A model generated the notes under the pieces. The model was not told the DNA's origin, did no database searches, and saw nothing but the letters and a program-made list of their open reading frames with translations. A stretch of DNA of 64,000 nt. Origin: Microbacterium psychrotolerans (GTDB lineage: Bacteria > Actinomycetota > Actinomycetes > Actinomycetales > Microbacteriaceae). This document shows positions 25,832 through 34,819 of this stretch, piece after piece; positions within the stretch are counted from its first letter, which is position 1; every line of letters begins with the position of its first letter. Both the position numbers and the translations under genes were made by a program. The stretch lies in NCBI RefSeq assembly GCF_031085295.1, contig NZ_JAVFWO010000001.1, positions 520,400 to 584,399 on the forward strand, read 5' to 3'.

Positions 25832-26851
25832 GTGGTCAGCATCGACGAGGTCGCCCGCCAGGCGGGCGTCTCGACGGCGACCGTATCGCGCGCGCTGAGC
25901 GGGCGCGGTCACGTCTCGGCCGGCGCCAAGGCCAAGGTCGAGGCGGCCGCGAAGAGCCTCGGCTACGTGGTGTCGGCCTCCGCCTCCAGCCTCGCCTCGG
26001 GACGCACGCGCAACATCGGCGTGCTGGTGCCCTTCCTCGACCGCTGGTTCTTCTCGACGGTGCTGAGCGGCATCGCGTCGGCGCTCATGCGCCGCGGCTA
26101 CGACATCACGCTGTACAGCCTCACCGCCGATCGCGCGGAGCGCCACGACATCTTCGACACGTTCCTCCGGCGTCAGCGCGTGGACGGCGTCATCGCGATC
26201 TCGCTGGAACTCGGCGAGGAGGAGACCGAGCGGCTGGTCGCGCTCGACCTGCCGGTCATCGCCATCGGCGGACCCAACCCGCGGCTGACCACCCTGACGG
26301 TCGATGACGTCGCGGTCGCCCGCCTGGCCACCGAGCACCTGCTCGCGCTCGGACACCGCGCGATCGCGCACATCGGCGCGAGCCCGGAGTTCGACATCGA
26401 CTTCCACATCCCCACCCAGCGGCGGCAGGGCTTCGAGCAGGCGCTGGCCGATGCCGGCATCACCGTCAGCCCGTCGCTGTTCGAGCCCGCCGACTTCACG
26501 ATCGAAGGCGGCTTCCGTGCCGCCAAGCAGCTGCTCGGCAAGCCCGGCGGCCGGCCCACCGCGATCTTCGCGGCCTCGGACGAGATGGCGATCGGCGCGC
26601 TCCTGGCCGCGCGGGAACTCGGCTATCGCGTGCCCGAGGACCTGTCGGTGATCGGCATCGACGGCCACGAGCTCGGCGAGTTCTTCCGCCTCACGACGGT
26701 CGATCAGTTCCCCCTCGGGCAGGGCGAGCGCGCTGCCGATGCGATCCTCGAGGCGCTCGAGTCGACGGATGCCGAGACCCCGACGCACCGCCCTGGCGAG
26801 CTGCCGTTCGAGCTCATCGTGCGCGGCTCGACCGCCCGCCTCCCCGCCTGA
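25832..26851 (+). CDS. LacI-family transcriptional regulator
   Basis: A 339-residue LacI/GalR repressor with N-terminal HTH SIDEVARQAGVSTATVSRALSG (~3-24), hinge ASSLASGRTRNIGVLVP and a sugar-binding domain containing AIFAASDEMAIGALLAARELG and DLSVIGIDGHELGEF. The GTG at 25832 is preceded by GAGAGG. It follows the alpha-glucosidase by 127 bases on the same strand and probably controls it through TGTAAGCGCTTGCA at 23995. An imperfect 11-bp inverted repeat flanks the intergenic region (25751-25761 and 25798-25808). Maltose or a related alpha-glucoside is a plausible effector. Confidence 0.9.
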   Translation: MVSIDEVARQAGVSTATVSRALSGRGHVSAGAKAKVEAAAKSLGYVVSASASSLASGRTRNIGVLVPFLDRWFFSTVLSGIASALMRRGYDITLYSLTADRAERHDIFDTFLRRQRVDGVIAISLELGEEETERLVALDLPVIAIGGPNPRLTTLTVDDVAVARLATEHLLALGHRAIAHIGASPEFDIDFHIPTQRRQGFEQALADAGITVSPSLFEPADFTIEGGFRAAKQLLGKPGGRPTAIFAASDEMAIGALLAARELGYRVPEDLSVIGIDGHELGEFFRLTTVDQFPLGQGERAADAILEALESTDAETPTHRPGELPFELIVRGSTARLPA

Positions 26852-26986
26852 CCTCCCCAGGCGCGCCTTCGCCGCGGCGCCGCGAGTTCGGCGGACGCGA
26901 CACGCCGCAACACCCGCCTCGAGACCACGTTTCGTGACACCTGAGCCGGGCGACGGCGCCGCGACGCCGCGGATAGGCTCGACCCC

Positions 26987-28213
26987 ATGACCCTCGACCT
27001 CGAAGCGCTCTACATCGATCTGCACCGGCATCCGGAGCTGTCCTTCCAGGAGACCCGCACGGCGGGGGTGATCACGCAGCACCTGACGGAGCTCGGCATC
27101 GAGTTCGAGGAGGGCATCGGCAAGACCGGCGTCGCCTCGGTCATCCGCAACGGCGAGGGCCCCGTCGTGTGGCTGCGCGCCGACATGGACGCCCTGCCCG
27201 TGCCCGAGCAGACCGGACTCGAGTACGCCAGCACCGCGCGCGGCACCGACCCGTCGGGCACCGACGTGCCGGTGATGCACGCGTGCGGCCACGACATGCA
27301 CGTCACGGCCCTGCTCGGCGCCCTGGAGCGCCTGGTCGCCACGAAGGACGAGTGGTCGGGCACGATCGTCGCCGTCTTCCAGCCCGCCGAGGAGTACGGC
27401 GCCGGCTCGCAGGCGATGATCGCCGACGGCGTGCTCGACCGGTTCCCGAAGCCCGACATCGTCCTCGGCCAGCACGTCACGCCGCTACCCGCGGGCACCA
27501 TCGGCGTGCGCAGCGGCACGCAGATGGCGGCATCCGACGGGCTCACCGTGACGCTGCTGGGTCGGGGCGGGCACGGCTCGCGTCCACAGGCGACCATCGA
27601 CCCCGTCGTGATGGCGGCGGCCACCGTCATGCGGCTGCAGACGATCGTCTCGCGCGAGGTCGACCCGCGCGACGTCGCCGTCGTCACCGTCGGCTCGATC
27701 CACGCCGGCCTGAAGAACAACATCATCCCGGCCGAGGCGAAGCTCGAGCTGAGCCTGCGCTACCCCGACGACGAGGCCCGCTCCCGCGTGCTCGAGAAGG
27801 TCGAGCGCATCGTGCACGCCGAGGCGCAGGCGTCCGGCGCCGAGGAGCCTCCGGTCATCACCACCGACCACACCCTCCCGCCCACCATCAACGACGTCCA
27901 CGCCACCGCGCGCCTCGTGCTCGCGTTCGACGCCGCGTTCGGCGAGGGAACCGTCATCGACCCCGGCATGTTCACCGGCAGCGAGGACGTGTCGTGGTTC
28001 GCCCGCGAGGCCGGCGTGCCGCTGGTGTTCTGGTTCTGGGGCGGGGTCGACCCGACGGCGTTCGCCGAGGCGTTCGCCGCCGGAACCGTCGAGCGCGACA
28101 TCCCCACCAACCACTCGCCGTTCTTCGCGCCGGTGCTGCAGCCGACGCTGAGCCGCGGCGTCGAGGCGCTCGTGGTCGCCGCGCGCGAATTCCTGGACAC
28201 GCCCGCGGACTGA
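26987..28213 (+). CDS. M20-family amidohydrolase (hippurate/N-acyl amino acid hydrolase type)
   Basis: A 408-residue metallopeptidase-fold amidohydrolase that removes acyl groups from N-acyl amino acids or similar amides. Metal ligands lie in VMHACGHDMHV (Cys/His, ~101-111) and FQPAEEYGAGS (Glu pair), with a later His in LGQHVTPLPAG and in TNHSPFFAP near the C-terminus. A lid/dimerisation domain sits at ~180-290. The ATG follows TAGGCT (26974-26979) with a 7-base gap, a leaderless arrangement. It is convergent with the VanZ gene, 18 bases from its stop. Confidence 0.92.
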   Translation: MTLDLEALYIDLHRHPELSFQETRTAGVITQHLTELGIEFEEGIGKTGVASVIRNGEGPVVWLRADMDALPVPEQTGLEYASTARGTDPSGTDVPVMHACGHDMHVTALLGALERLVATKDEWSGTIVAVFQPAEEYGAGSQAMIADGVLDRFPKPDIVLGQHVTPLPAGTIGVRSGTQMAASDGLTVTLLGRGGHGSRPQATIDPVVMAAATVMRLQTIVSREVDPRDVAVVTVGSIHAGLKNNIIPAEAKLELSLRYPDDEARSRVLEKVERIVHAEAQASGAEEPPVITTDHTLPPTINDVHATARLVLAFDAAFGEGTVIDPGMFTGSEDVSWFAREAGVPLVFWFWGGVDPTAFAEAFAAGTVERDIPTNHSPFFAPVLQPTLSRGVEALVVAAREFLDTPAD

Positions 28214-28230
28214 TCTCCGGTCGCCGTTCG

Positions 28231-29328
28231 TCAGACACCGGGTGCGGATGCCGCACCCGGCGGTGCGGCATCCGGTTCCTCCGGCTCGCGGGCATCGATG
28301 ACCCGCTGACCCGAGACGAGGCCGGGCAGCCCGCGACCGCCGGTCGTGACGACGAGCACCACCGAGACGCCCGCGAACACCGCGGCGACGAACGTCCACG
28401 CGCCCGGCAGGGCGGTGAGCAGGAGCCAGCCGCCGATGCCGCCGAGAAAGCGGAGGACGCGGGCGAGCCCGACCGGCAGCGGCCCGCCGGCGAAGCGCAG
28501 CTGCACCGCGTGGTCGCCCACGGTGGCCCCCGTCGCCAGCGTGACGACGAGCCACACCGCGATCGGCGCGGCGCTCCCCACGAGACTCGCGGCCGACCCG
28601 TCCTGCACCGCTGCCTCCGCGCCGAGCAGATACAGCGTCAACTGCACCACCACGACCACAGACAGGCTGAGCAGCCACGCGGCGAGCCCGTCGCACACCA
28701 TGCCGAGCAGGCGCCGGCCGCGCGTGACCGGCTGCGGTTCGTCGGCATCTGGCAGGCGCGGCGATCCCCGCAGGCGGCGCGGCACCGCGAGCGCGAGCAG
28801 CGACCCGAGCACGGCGCCGAGGGTGTTCGTGAGCAGATCGTCGACGTCGAACACCCGGTAGGCGCACGGGTAGAGACCCCAGACGCCCGTGAGCTGCGTG
28901 ACCTCGACGAAGGCAGACAGCGCGAAGCCCACGACGAGCGCGGTGATGACGCCGCGATCGCCGAGCACGCGGATGAAGAATCCCAGGGGCACGAACAGCA
29001 GCACGTTGAGCAGCAGCTGTGCGACCGCGGGATCCGTGGCCGCCTCGCCGCCTCGGCGGGCGAGGGCGCCGCGCACGTCGGCCGCGAGCGCCGTCACATC
29101 GACGTTGACGCCTGCGCAGCGGATCGCGTCGGGATCGGGCAGCGGCAGCAGCGTGTAGGTCCAGATCGCCATCACGGCGACCAGTGCCGCTCCCCACAGC
29201 AGGAACCTTCCGACGCCGAAGCCGCCGCGCCGGCGGAAGCTGAGCGCGACGAAGGGCACGAACACCAGCACCCCGACGACCACCCCGAGGGTGATCGCGA
29301 GCACGGCGAGGATGATCCGGTCCTCCAC
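28231..29328 (-). CDS. VanZ-like/RDD two-domain membrane protein
   Basis: A 365-residue membrane protein that joins two families. The first half (~1-180) is VanZ-like, with LLNVLLFVPLGFFIRVLGDRG, EVTQLTGVWGLYPCAYRVFDVDDLLTNTLGAVLG; the second half (~205-340) is RDD-like, with LLGMVCDGLAAWLLSLSVVVV and ATVGDHAVQLRFAGG. About eight hydrophobic segments are seen. VanZ confers low-level teicoplanin tolerance in enterococci, but the role of such fusions is unknown. The GTG at 29328 has GACACT six bases upstream; an ATG at 29358 lacks any signal. The 3' end of the gene contains a facing-pair GGATGCC hairpin. Confidence 0.75.
   Translation of the reverse strand: MEDRIILAVLAITLGVVVGVLVFVPFVALSFRRRGGFGVGRFLLWGAALVAVMAIWTYTLLPLPDPDAIRCAGVNVDVTALAADVRGALARRGGEAATDPAVAQLLLNVLLFVPLGFFIRVLGDRGVITALVVGFALSAFVEVTQLTGVWGLYPCAYRVFDVDDLLTNTLGAVLGSLLALAVPRRLRGSPRLPDADEPQPVTRGRRLLGMVCDGLAAWLLSLSVVVVVQLTLYLLGAEAAVQDGSAASLVGSAAPIAVWLVVTLATGATVGDHAVQLRFAGGPLPVGLARVLRFLGGIGGWLLLTALPGAWTFVAAVFAGVSVVLVVTTGGRGLPGLVSGQRVIDAREPEEPDAAPPGAASAPGV
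28245..28274. terminator. facing-pair GGATGCC hairpin at convergent gene ends
   Basis: Perfect 12-bp arms CGGATGCCGCAC (28245-28256) and GTGCGGCATCCG (28263-28274) with a 6-base loop. It lies 31 bases after the stop of the M20 gene and within the last codons of the VanZ/RDD gene, so it would end plus-strand transcription inside the convergent gene. An overlapping alternative stem is CCGGGTGCGG/CCGCACCCGG (28238-28260). Confidence 0.6.
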
Positions 29329-29423
29329 CCCTCGAGTGTCCCAGAGAGGCCCCTGCATGGATTTCGTGAGGATGCCCGTCCTGATGCGTCCTCCCGAATT
29401 CCTCACGAGTAATCTGGCCCGCC

Positions 29424-31553
29424 GTGACGAACGAAAGCCGCGAGCAGTCGGTAGACGAGGCGCCGAAAGCCAAGCGCCTCATCCTGGGCGACCCCTTGGC
29501 GTCCACCGACACCGACGAGCACCTGCTCCCGAAGAAGATGGCGCTGCCGATCTTCGCCTCCGACGCGCTGTCGTCTGTCGCGTACGCCCCGCAGGAGCTG
29601 CTCCTCATCCTGCTGACCGGAGGGCTCGCGTTCCTCGCGTTCGCCCCCTGGATCGCGGCCGCGGTGGTGGTGCTCCTCACCGTCGTGGTGATCAGCTACC
29701 GGCAGCTCATCAAGGCCTATCCGTCCGGAGGCGGCGACTACGAGGTCGCCCGCAAGAACCTCGGTGAGATCCCCGGCGTGGTCGTGGCCTCCGCCCTCGC
29801 CGTCGACTACGCCCTCACCGTGGCGGTGTCGGTCGCGTCGGGCGTCGACAACATCATCTCGGCACTGCCGGGCCTCAATCCGTTCCGCGTCGAGCTGGCC
29901 GTGGGCTTCGTCATCCTCATCGTCGTCATGAACCTCCGGGGCGTCCGCGAGGCCTCCCGTGCGTTCGCGATCCCGACGTACGTCTTCATCGGCTCGGTCG
30001 GCGTGATGATCGTCGTCGGGCTGTTCCAGGTCGTGATGGGCAACCCGCCGGTCGCTTCGAGCGCACAATATGCGGTCGAGACCCAGGACCTCACCCAGGC
30101 GGCGGTCATCCTGCTGGTGCTGCGGGCGTTCTCGAGCGGCTGCTCCGCCCTGACGGGTGTCGAGGCCGTCTCGAACGGCGTGCCGGCGTTCCGCACGCCG
30201 AAGGTGCGCAACGCGCAGACCACCCTCGCGCTCATGGGCGGGATCGCGATCCTGCTCTTCTCCGGCCTCACCGCGATCGCCCTGGTGGCGGGCGTGCACT
30301 ATGCCGAGAACCCCTGCGATCTCATCGGCTTCGACTGCGCCAACCCGCAGCCCAGCCTCATGGCGCAGGTCTCGTCGGCGGTGTTCGGCATGAACTCGGT
30401 CCCGTTCTTCGTCATCCAGGGCGCAACCGCCGTCGTGCTCCTGCTCGCGGCGAACACGGCGTTCAACGGCTTCCCGCTGCTGGGCTCGGTGCTCGCCCGC
30501 GACGGCTACGCGCCGAAGGCCCTCAACACCCGCGGCGACCGGCTGGTGTACTCCAACGGCATGATCATCCTGGGTCTGGTCGCGATCGGCGTGCTCATCG
30601 TCTACCAGGCGAACCTGACGAACCTGATCCAGCTGTACATCATCGGCGTCTTCGTCTCGTTCACGCTCGGTCAGATCGGTATGATCCGGCACTGGCGACG
30701 GGGTCTGAGCGCGATTCGCGACCTTCCCGCCGACGAGCGCAGCAGCAAGGCGGTCCGCACCGAGCTGTTCGGCCTGCGCAAGGGCCTCTTCATCAACTCG
30801 CTCGGCGCGACGATGACGGCATCCGTCCTGATCATCGTGACCGTCACGAAGTTCACGCACGGCGCGTGGCTGATCTTCCTCGCCATCCCGGTGCTGTCGT
30901 TCCTCATGATCGGCGTGCACCGCTACTACCGCGACGTCGACCACGAGATCGCGATGGACGACCAGACGCACTTCGGCTCGACCGGGGATGTCGCCCTGAT
31001 CCTCGTCAACAAGCTGCAGAAGCCGGTCGTGAAGGCCGTCGACTACGCCCTGGCCGCCAAGCACGACAAGACGTTCGCGGTGCACATCTCGGTGACGAAG
31101 GAGGAGGCGGCGGCCCTCGAGGCGGAATGGAGCGCGCACCGCATGCCCATCCCGCTGAAGATCATCGAGTCGCCCTACCGCACGTACGCGAGCCCGATCG
31201 CCGAATTCGTCAAGAAGTACCGCGAGCAGCACGGCTCTGCGGTGGTCACCGTCTACCTGCCGCAGTACATCGTCGGCCACTGGTGGGAGTCGCTCCTGCA
31301 CAACCGGCGTGCGCGCCGCATCGCGCAGCAGCTCATGCTCGTGCACGGCGTCTCGATCACGCTGGTGCCCTGGCTGCTGGACTCGTCCGAGCTCATCTAC
31401 GGCCGCCGCTCCCGTGCGCTTCCCGGTGACGATCGGGCCGGACGGCCGGCGGCGCCCGAGGTGCACCGTGTCGGCCGGCGGGCGATCCGCCCGGCAGGGC
31501 CGCCCGAGAGGTCGGACGCCGCCGAGCCGTCGGTGCCCGCTACCAAGCCCTGA
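29424..31553 (+). CDS. KimA/YdaO-like potassium transporter (APC superfamily)
   Basis: A 709-residue protein of the APC superfamily: twelve hydrophobic segments up to about residue 500, then a ~200-residue cytoplasmic domain. The N-terminal GDPLASTDTDEHLLPKKMALPIFASDALSSVAYAPQE is closely similar to Bacillus KimA, a high-affinity K+:H+ symporter. GGGDYEVARKNLG, FSSGCSALTGVEAVSNGVPAFR and NTAFNGFPLLGSVLARDGYAPK are further family marks. The C-terminal ~50 residues are a Pro/Arg-rich tail. The GTG is preceded by TAATCT with an 8-base gap (leaderless), so there is no room for the c-di-AMP riboswitch found before kimA in bacilli. Amino-acid transport is the alternative reading. Confidence 0.8.
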   Translation: MTNESREQSVDEAPKAKRLILGDPLASTDTDEHLLPKKMALPIFASDALSSVAYAPQELLLILLTGGLAFLAFAPWIAAAVVVLLTVVVISYRQLIKAYPSGGGDYEVARKNLGEIPGVVVASALAVDYALTVAVSVASGVDNIISALPGLNPFRVELAVGFVILIVVMNLRGVREASRAFAIPTYVFIGSVGVMIVVGLFQVVMGNPPVASSAQYAVETQDLTQAAVILLVLRAFSSGCSALTGVEAVSNGVPAFRTPKVRNAQTTLALMGGIAILLFSGLTAIALVAGVHYAENPCDLIGFDCANPQPSLMAQVSSAVFGMNSVPFFVIQGATAVVLLLAANTAFNGFPLLGSVLARDGYAPKALNTRGDRLVYSNGMIILGLVAIGVLIVYQANLTNLIQLYIIGVFVSFTLGQIGMIRHWRRGLSAIRDLPADERSSKAVRTELFGLRKGLFINSLGATMTASVLIIVTVTKFTHGAWLIFLAIPVLSFLMIGVHRYYRDVDHEIAMDDQTHFGSTGDVALILVNKLQKPVVKAVDYALAAKHDKTFAVHISVTKEEAAALEAEWSAHRMPIPLKIIESPYRTYASPIAEFVKKYREQHGSAVVTVYLPQYIVGHWWESLLHNRRARRIAQQLMLVHGVSITLVPWLLDSSELIYGRRSRALPGDDRAGRPAAPEVHRVGRRAIRPAGPPERSDAAEPSVPATKP

Positions 31554-31615
31554 CCGCCGGGAGGCCGCCGCGCGACCCCGGCGCCGGGAGGCGGCATCCC
31601 GCGTAGCCTTGAAGG

Positions 31616-32917
31616 GTGACCACTCCCGCACCTGCCCCCTCGCCGGCCGTGCTCCCGGACGCCTCGGCGCTCCGCGAGGACTTCCCGCTGCTCGGCGAGC
31701 GCGTCAACGGCGAACGCCTGGTCTACCTCGACTCGGGCGCGACGAGCCAGAAGCCGCGGGCGGTCATCGACGCGGAGGTCGACTTCCTCACGCGCTCGAA
31801 CTCCGCGGTCCATCGCGGCGCGCACACCCTGGCCGCCGAGGCGACGGAGCTCTTCGAAGACGCCCGCACCACCGTCGCCGGCTTCGTCGGCACGCGGCCC
31901 GAGCAGCTGGTCTGGACCAGCGGAGCCACGGCGGGACTCAACCTCGCCGCCTATGCGATCGGCAACGCCTCGATCGGACGCGGGGCACCGGCATCCGCCC
32001 GTTTCGCGCTGCATGCCGGCGACGAGATCGTGGTGACCGAGGCCGAGCACCACGCGAACCTCATCCCGTGGCAGGAGCTCGCCGCCCGCACGGGCGCCGT
32101 CCTGCGCCACATCCCCGTTCACGAGGACGGGACGCTGGACATGGATGCCGCGGCCGCCGTCATCGGGGAGCGCACGCGCGTCGTCGCCTTCACGCACGTC
32201 TCGAACGTGCTGGGCATCGTGAACCCCGTGGACGAGCTCGTCGCCCTCGCGCGCGCGGTCGGTGCGGTGACCGTGCTCGACGCCTGCCAGTCGGCGCCGC
32301 ACCTGCCGCTCGACCTCCCGGCGCTCGATGTCGACCTCGCGGTCTTCTCGGGCCACAAGATGCTCGGCCCGTACGGCATCGGCGGCCTCTACGGCCGCGC
32401 CGAGGTGCTCGAGGGACTGCCCCCGTTCCTCACCGGCGGCTCGATGATCACGACGGTGACGCTCGACGAGGCCGCGTACCTGCCGCCGCCCCAGCGGTTC
32501 GAGGCCGGTACGCAGCCGGTGTCGCAGGCCATCGGCCTGGCCGCCGCCGTGCGCTACCTCGACGGCGTCGGGATGGATGCCGTGCACGCGCACGAGAAGC
32601 AGCTCGAGGCCCGCATGGGCGAGGGGCTGCGGTCGATTCCGGGCATCCGCCTGCTGGGTGACGCGCCCCGGGCGGAGCGGGTCGGACTGTGGGCGTTCGA
32701 CGTCGACGGCGTGCACGCGCACGACGTCGGGCAGTTCCTCGACGCGCGCGGCGTCGCGGTGCGCGTCGGGCACCACTGCGCGCAGCCGCTGCACCGCCGG
32801 TTCGGCCTCACCGCCTCGGTCCGCGCATCGACGGCGCTGTACAACACCGCCGATGACGTCGATGTGTTCCTCGACGCCCTGTCGGGTGTGCGCTCGTTCT
32901 TCGGGGCGGGCGCATGA
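31616..32917 (+). CDS. sufS: cysteine desulfurase SufS
   Basis: A 433-residue PLP enzyme that takes sulfur from cysteine for Fe-S cluster assembly. The Schiff-base Lys248 lies in VFSGHKMLGPYG and the persulfide Cys388 in RVGHHCAQPLHRRFG; YLDSGATSQKP near the N-terminus and SNVLGIVNPV are also diagnostic of the group II (SufS) enzymes. It overlaps sufU by four bases (ATGA). The GTG at 31616 follows TAGCCT (31604-31609) with a six-base gap, so it is leaderless. sufBCD/sufR are not in the window; this pair is detached from them. Confidence 0.96.
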   Translation: MTTPAPAPSPAVLPDASALREDFPLLGERVNGERLVYLDSGATSQKPRAVIDAEVDFLTRSNSAVHRGAHTLAAEATELFEDARTTVAGFVGTRPEQLVWTSGATAGLNLAAYAIGNASIGRGAPASARFALHAGDEIVVTEAEHHANLIPWQELAARTGAVLRHIPVHEDGTLDMDAAAAVIGERTRVVAFTHVSNVLGIVNPVDELVALARAVGAVTVLDACQSAPHLPLDLPALDVDLAVFSGHKMLGPYGIGGLYGRAEVLEGLPPFLTGGSMITTVTLDEAAYLPPPQRFEAGTQPVSQAIGLAAAVRYLDGVGMDAVHAHEKQLEARMGEGLRSIPGIRLLGDAPRAERVGLWAFDVDGVHAHDVGQFLDARGVAVRVGHHCAQPLHRRFGLTASVRASTALYNTADDVDVFLDALSGVRSFFGAGA

Positions 32918-33390
32918 ACAGCCTGGAGTCGCTGTACCAGGAGCTGATCCTCGACCACTCCAAGCGTCCGCACGGCAAGGGACTCGCCGACGAGGACGCA
33001 GCCGACGGCGCCGGTCACGGCAGCCGCATCGCGACCTCGTATCAGCGCAACCCGATCTGCGGCGACGAGATCACGCTCCGCGTCCGCCTGTCGGACGACG
33101 GCACGACCGTCGACGAGGTGACCTGGGACGGCGCCGGGTGCTCCATCTCGCAGGCGTCGGCGTCGATGCTGGCCGCGCTGGTCGAGGAGGAGGAGCGGAT
33201 GCCGCGGGCCGAGGCATCCGAGCTTGTCGACGGGTTCCGCGAGGCGCTGCGTTCTCGCGGCGAGATCGCGCTCGACGAAGAGGTCTTCGGCGACGCTGCC
33301 GCGCTCTCGGGCGTCTCGAAGTTCACGGCGCGCGTGAAGTGCGCGATGCTCGCGTGGGTGGCCTTCGAGGACGCCGTCTCCCGCGCCTGA
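32914..33390 (+). CDS. sufU: SufU zinc-dependent sulfurtransferase
   Basis: A 158-residue SufU that accepts persulfide sulfur from SufS by zinc-ligand exchange. The three conserved Cys are at 49 (NPICGDEI), 76 (GAGCSISQAS) and 143 (VKCAMLAW), with Asp51 in the first motif as the fourth zinc ligand. The ~20-residue insertion between the second and third cysteines that separates SufU from IscU is present. Start and coupling to sufS are fixed by the ATGA overlap. Confidence 0.95.
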   Translation: MNSLESLYQELILDHSKRPHGKGLADEDAADGAGHGSRIATSYQRNPICGDEITLRVRLSDDGTTVDEVTWDGAGCSISQASASMLAALVEEEERMPRAEASELVDGFREALRSRGEIALDEEVFGDAAALSGVSKFTARVKCAMLAWVAFEDAVSRA

Positions 33391-33400
33391 CACGGCCATG

Positions 33401-33439
33401 TCGTCGCCCCGACCCTGGGGCTGAGCCTGTCGAAGCGCC
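33401..33439. repeat. REP-like element between sufU and DUF4097 gene
   Basis: Between two convergent stops, a short GCCCC/GGGGC hairpin is followed by CTGAGCCTGTCGAAGCGCC, whose complement (GGCGCTTCGACAGGCTCAG) matches the TTCGACAGGCTCAG word often seen between actinobacterial genes. It probably acts as a bidirectional terminator. Confidence 0.45.
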
Positions 33440-33446
33440 CGGGCCC

Positions 33447-34307
33447 TCAGTCCCCGCCGGCGACCGGGTGCGTGCGGTGCACGGTGATGTCGCCGTAGCC
33501 GGTGCGCGCGTACAGCTCCAGCGAGGCCTCGCCTTCGACAGGACCCGTGGCGACGGCCAGCTCGTTGCGCACCGACGCGTGCTGGCTCGACGCGTCGAGC
33601 CAGACGGCGGTGCCCGAGCGGATGCCGAGGGTCACGGCTCCGTACGAGGCCTCGACCCGCGCGGTCCCGCCGTTGAGGTCGGTGATCCGCACCGGCCCAT
33701 AGGCCGAGCGGACGGTCAGCGCCGGCCCGGGATCGCCGAGGTGGACGACGCCGCTCGACGTCGCGATGTCGGCGACCCCCGAGACGGAGCCGACGTCGAT
33801 GCCGGCATCCGACCCTTTCAGCCGCAGTGCGCCGTCGACGATGCCGATGCGCGCGCGGCCCGAGCTGATGCTGACGTCGGCATCTCCGCGCACGTGCTCG
33901 ACGCGCAGCTCGCCGTGTCCGAGACCGAGGTCGGCGCGGCCGGTGCGCTCGAGTGTGGCATCGCCGTAGTCGAGGGCGATGCGCGCGGTGCCGACCGCCC
34001 CCGCGACGCGGATGGAACCGTACTTGAGCGCCAGCGACACGTCGGAGCCGGTGGGCACACGTACGGAGACGTCGACGGAGTCGCCGGAGCCGAAGAGGGA
34101 GAACCGCACCGGACCGACGATGCGCAGGTCGGAGCCGGAATGGATCACGCGCACGGCGTCAGCGGCGCTGCGGTCGCCGCCCCGGTGCGGGTTGGCGGGG
34201 CCGATCTCGACCGCGAGGTCGCGGCGGGACTCCGCGATCACGTCGATGCGCCCCATCTGCAGGTCGATGCGCAGGGCGGCCGGACCCGACGCCGGGAACG
34301 TCGTCAT
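33447..34307 (-). CDS. DUF4097 family beta-repeat protein
   Basis: A 286-residue protein made almost entirely of short beta-strand repeats of the DUF4097 (putative adhesin) type: recurring units such as SLALKYGSIRVAGAVGTARIALDYGDATLERTG and DIATSSGVVHLGDPGPALTVRSAYGPVRI. It has no signal peptide or TM segment, so it is probably cytosolic. Stop and start are shared with the upstream ribbon-helix-helix gene by a TGATG overlap, so the two proteins are made together. Function is unknown; the fixed pairing with an RHH regulator suggests a co-regulator or sensor role (inference). Confidence 0.8.
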   Translation of the reverse strand: MTTFPASGPAALRIDLQMGRIDVIAESRRDLAVEIGPANPHRGGDRSAADAVRVIHSGSDLRIVGPVRFSLFGSGDSVDVSVRVPTGSDVSLALKYGSIRVAGAVGTARIALDYGDATLERTGRADLGLGHGELRVEHVRGDADVSISSGRARIGIVDGALRLKGSDAGIDVGSVSGVADIATSSGVVHLGDPGPALTVRSAYGPVRITDLNGGTARVEASYGAVTLGIRSGTAVWLDASSQHASVRNELAVATGPVEGEASLELYARTGYGDITVHRTHPVAGGD

Positions 34308-34819
34308 CAGCGCACCCAGCCGGTGTACGACGAGCTCGCTCCCGCCGCGGCTGCGGGTGCGGGATCCAGCGACGCCGTCACAGCGCGCACGAGCCAGGCG
34401 TTGAGCGACAAGCCCTCGGCGCCGGCCGCCGCCTCGGCGCGGACCTTGAGCGAGTCGGGCAGGCGCAGCGTCGTGCGCGCCGTGGCGTCATCGCCCTCGT
34501 CTGCGGATGCCGCGACCGGAACGCCGGCGAGGGCGACGGGGCCGCTCGAGTTCGATGCCGGCTGGGCGACAGCGGCGCCGGGGCGCGACACGATGAAGTC
34601 GACGTCCCGGCCGCGCAGGCGCACATCGACCGAGCCTGGTGCCAGCTCGCGTGTGATCTCGCCCGCCGCCTCCGACAGCGCCTCGAGGATCGCCAGGCGC
34701 GCGGCGGGTTCGAGCGCGGTGGCGAGACGCGCGGCGACCTCGGCGGTGTCGCTCCCGCCGGCTGCCGCGGCCGCGGCGAGCTGTCGCTGGAGCTCTTCGA
34801 CGTGACTGGCGATCTGCAT
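34307..34819 (-). CDS. ribbon-helix-helix DNA-binding regulator (HicB/Arc-like C-terminal domain)
   Basis: A 170-residue protein. The N-terminal half (~1-95) is helical (VEELQRQLAAAAAA, ARLAILEALSEAAGEITREL); the RHH segment TARTTLRLPDSLKVRAEAAAGAEGLSLNAWLVRAVTASL (~112-150) resembles Arc/HicB/CopG proteins, in which the strand RTTLRLP inserts in the DNA major groove. No HicA-like toxin is adjacent. Directly upstream of the ATG, and overlapping its promoter, are three 8-bp sites at 11-bp spacing, the expected layout for cooperative RHH binding, so it is probably autoregulated. A TTGACG-17-CACTCT promoter ends six bases before the ATG. Confidence 0.78.
   Translation of the reverse strand: MQIASHVEELQRQLAAAAAAGGSDTAEVAARLATALEPAARLAILEALSEAAGEITRELAPGSVDVRLRGRDVDFIVSRPGAAVAQPASNSSGPVALAGVPVAASADEGDDATARTTLRLPDSLKVRAEAAAGAEGLSLNAWLVRAVTASLDPAPAAAAGASSSYTGWVR

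Noticed and set aside
29329..29423. c-di-AMP (ydaO) riboswitch before the KimA-like gene
   Set aside because: Only 95 bases are available and the -10 TAATCT sits 8 bases before the GTG, so there is no leader to hold an aptamer.
29403..31631. A 740-codon minus-strand frame opposite the KimA-like gene
   Set aside because: Composition is His/Asp/Arg-rich without domains, while the plus strand encodes a well-conserved transporter.
34307..34819. HicAB-type toxin-antitoxin pair
   Set aside because: The protein has an RHH segment, but the partner is a DUF4097 beta-repeat protein and no HicA-like or other toxin gene is adjacent.
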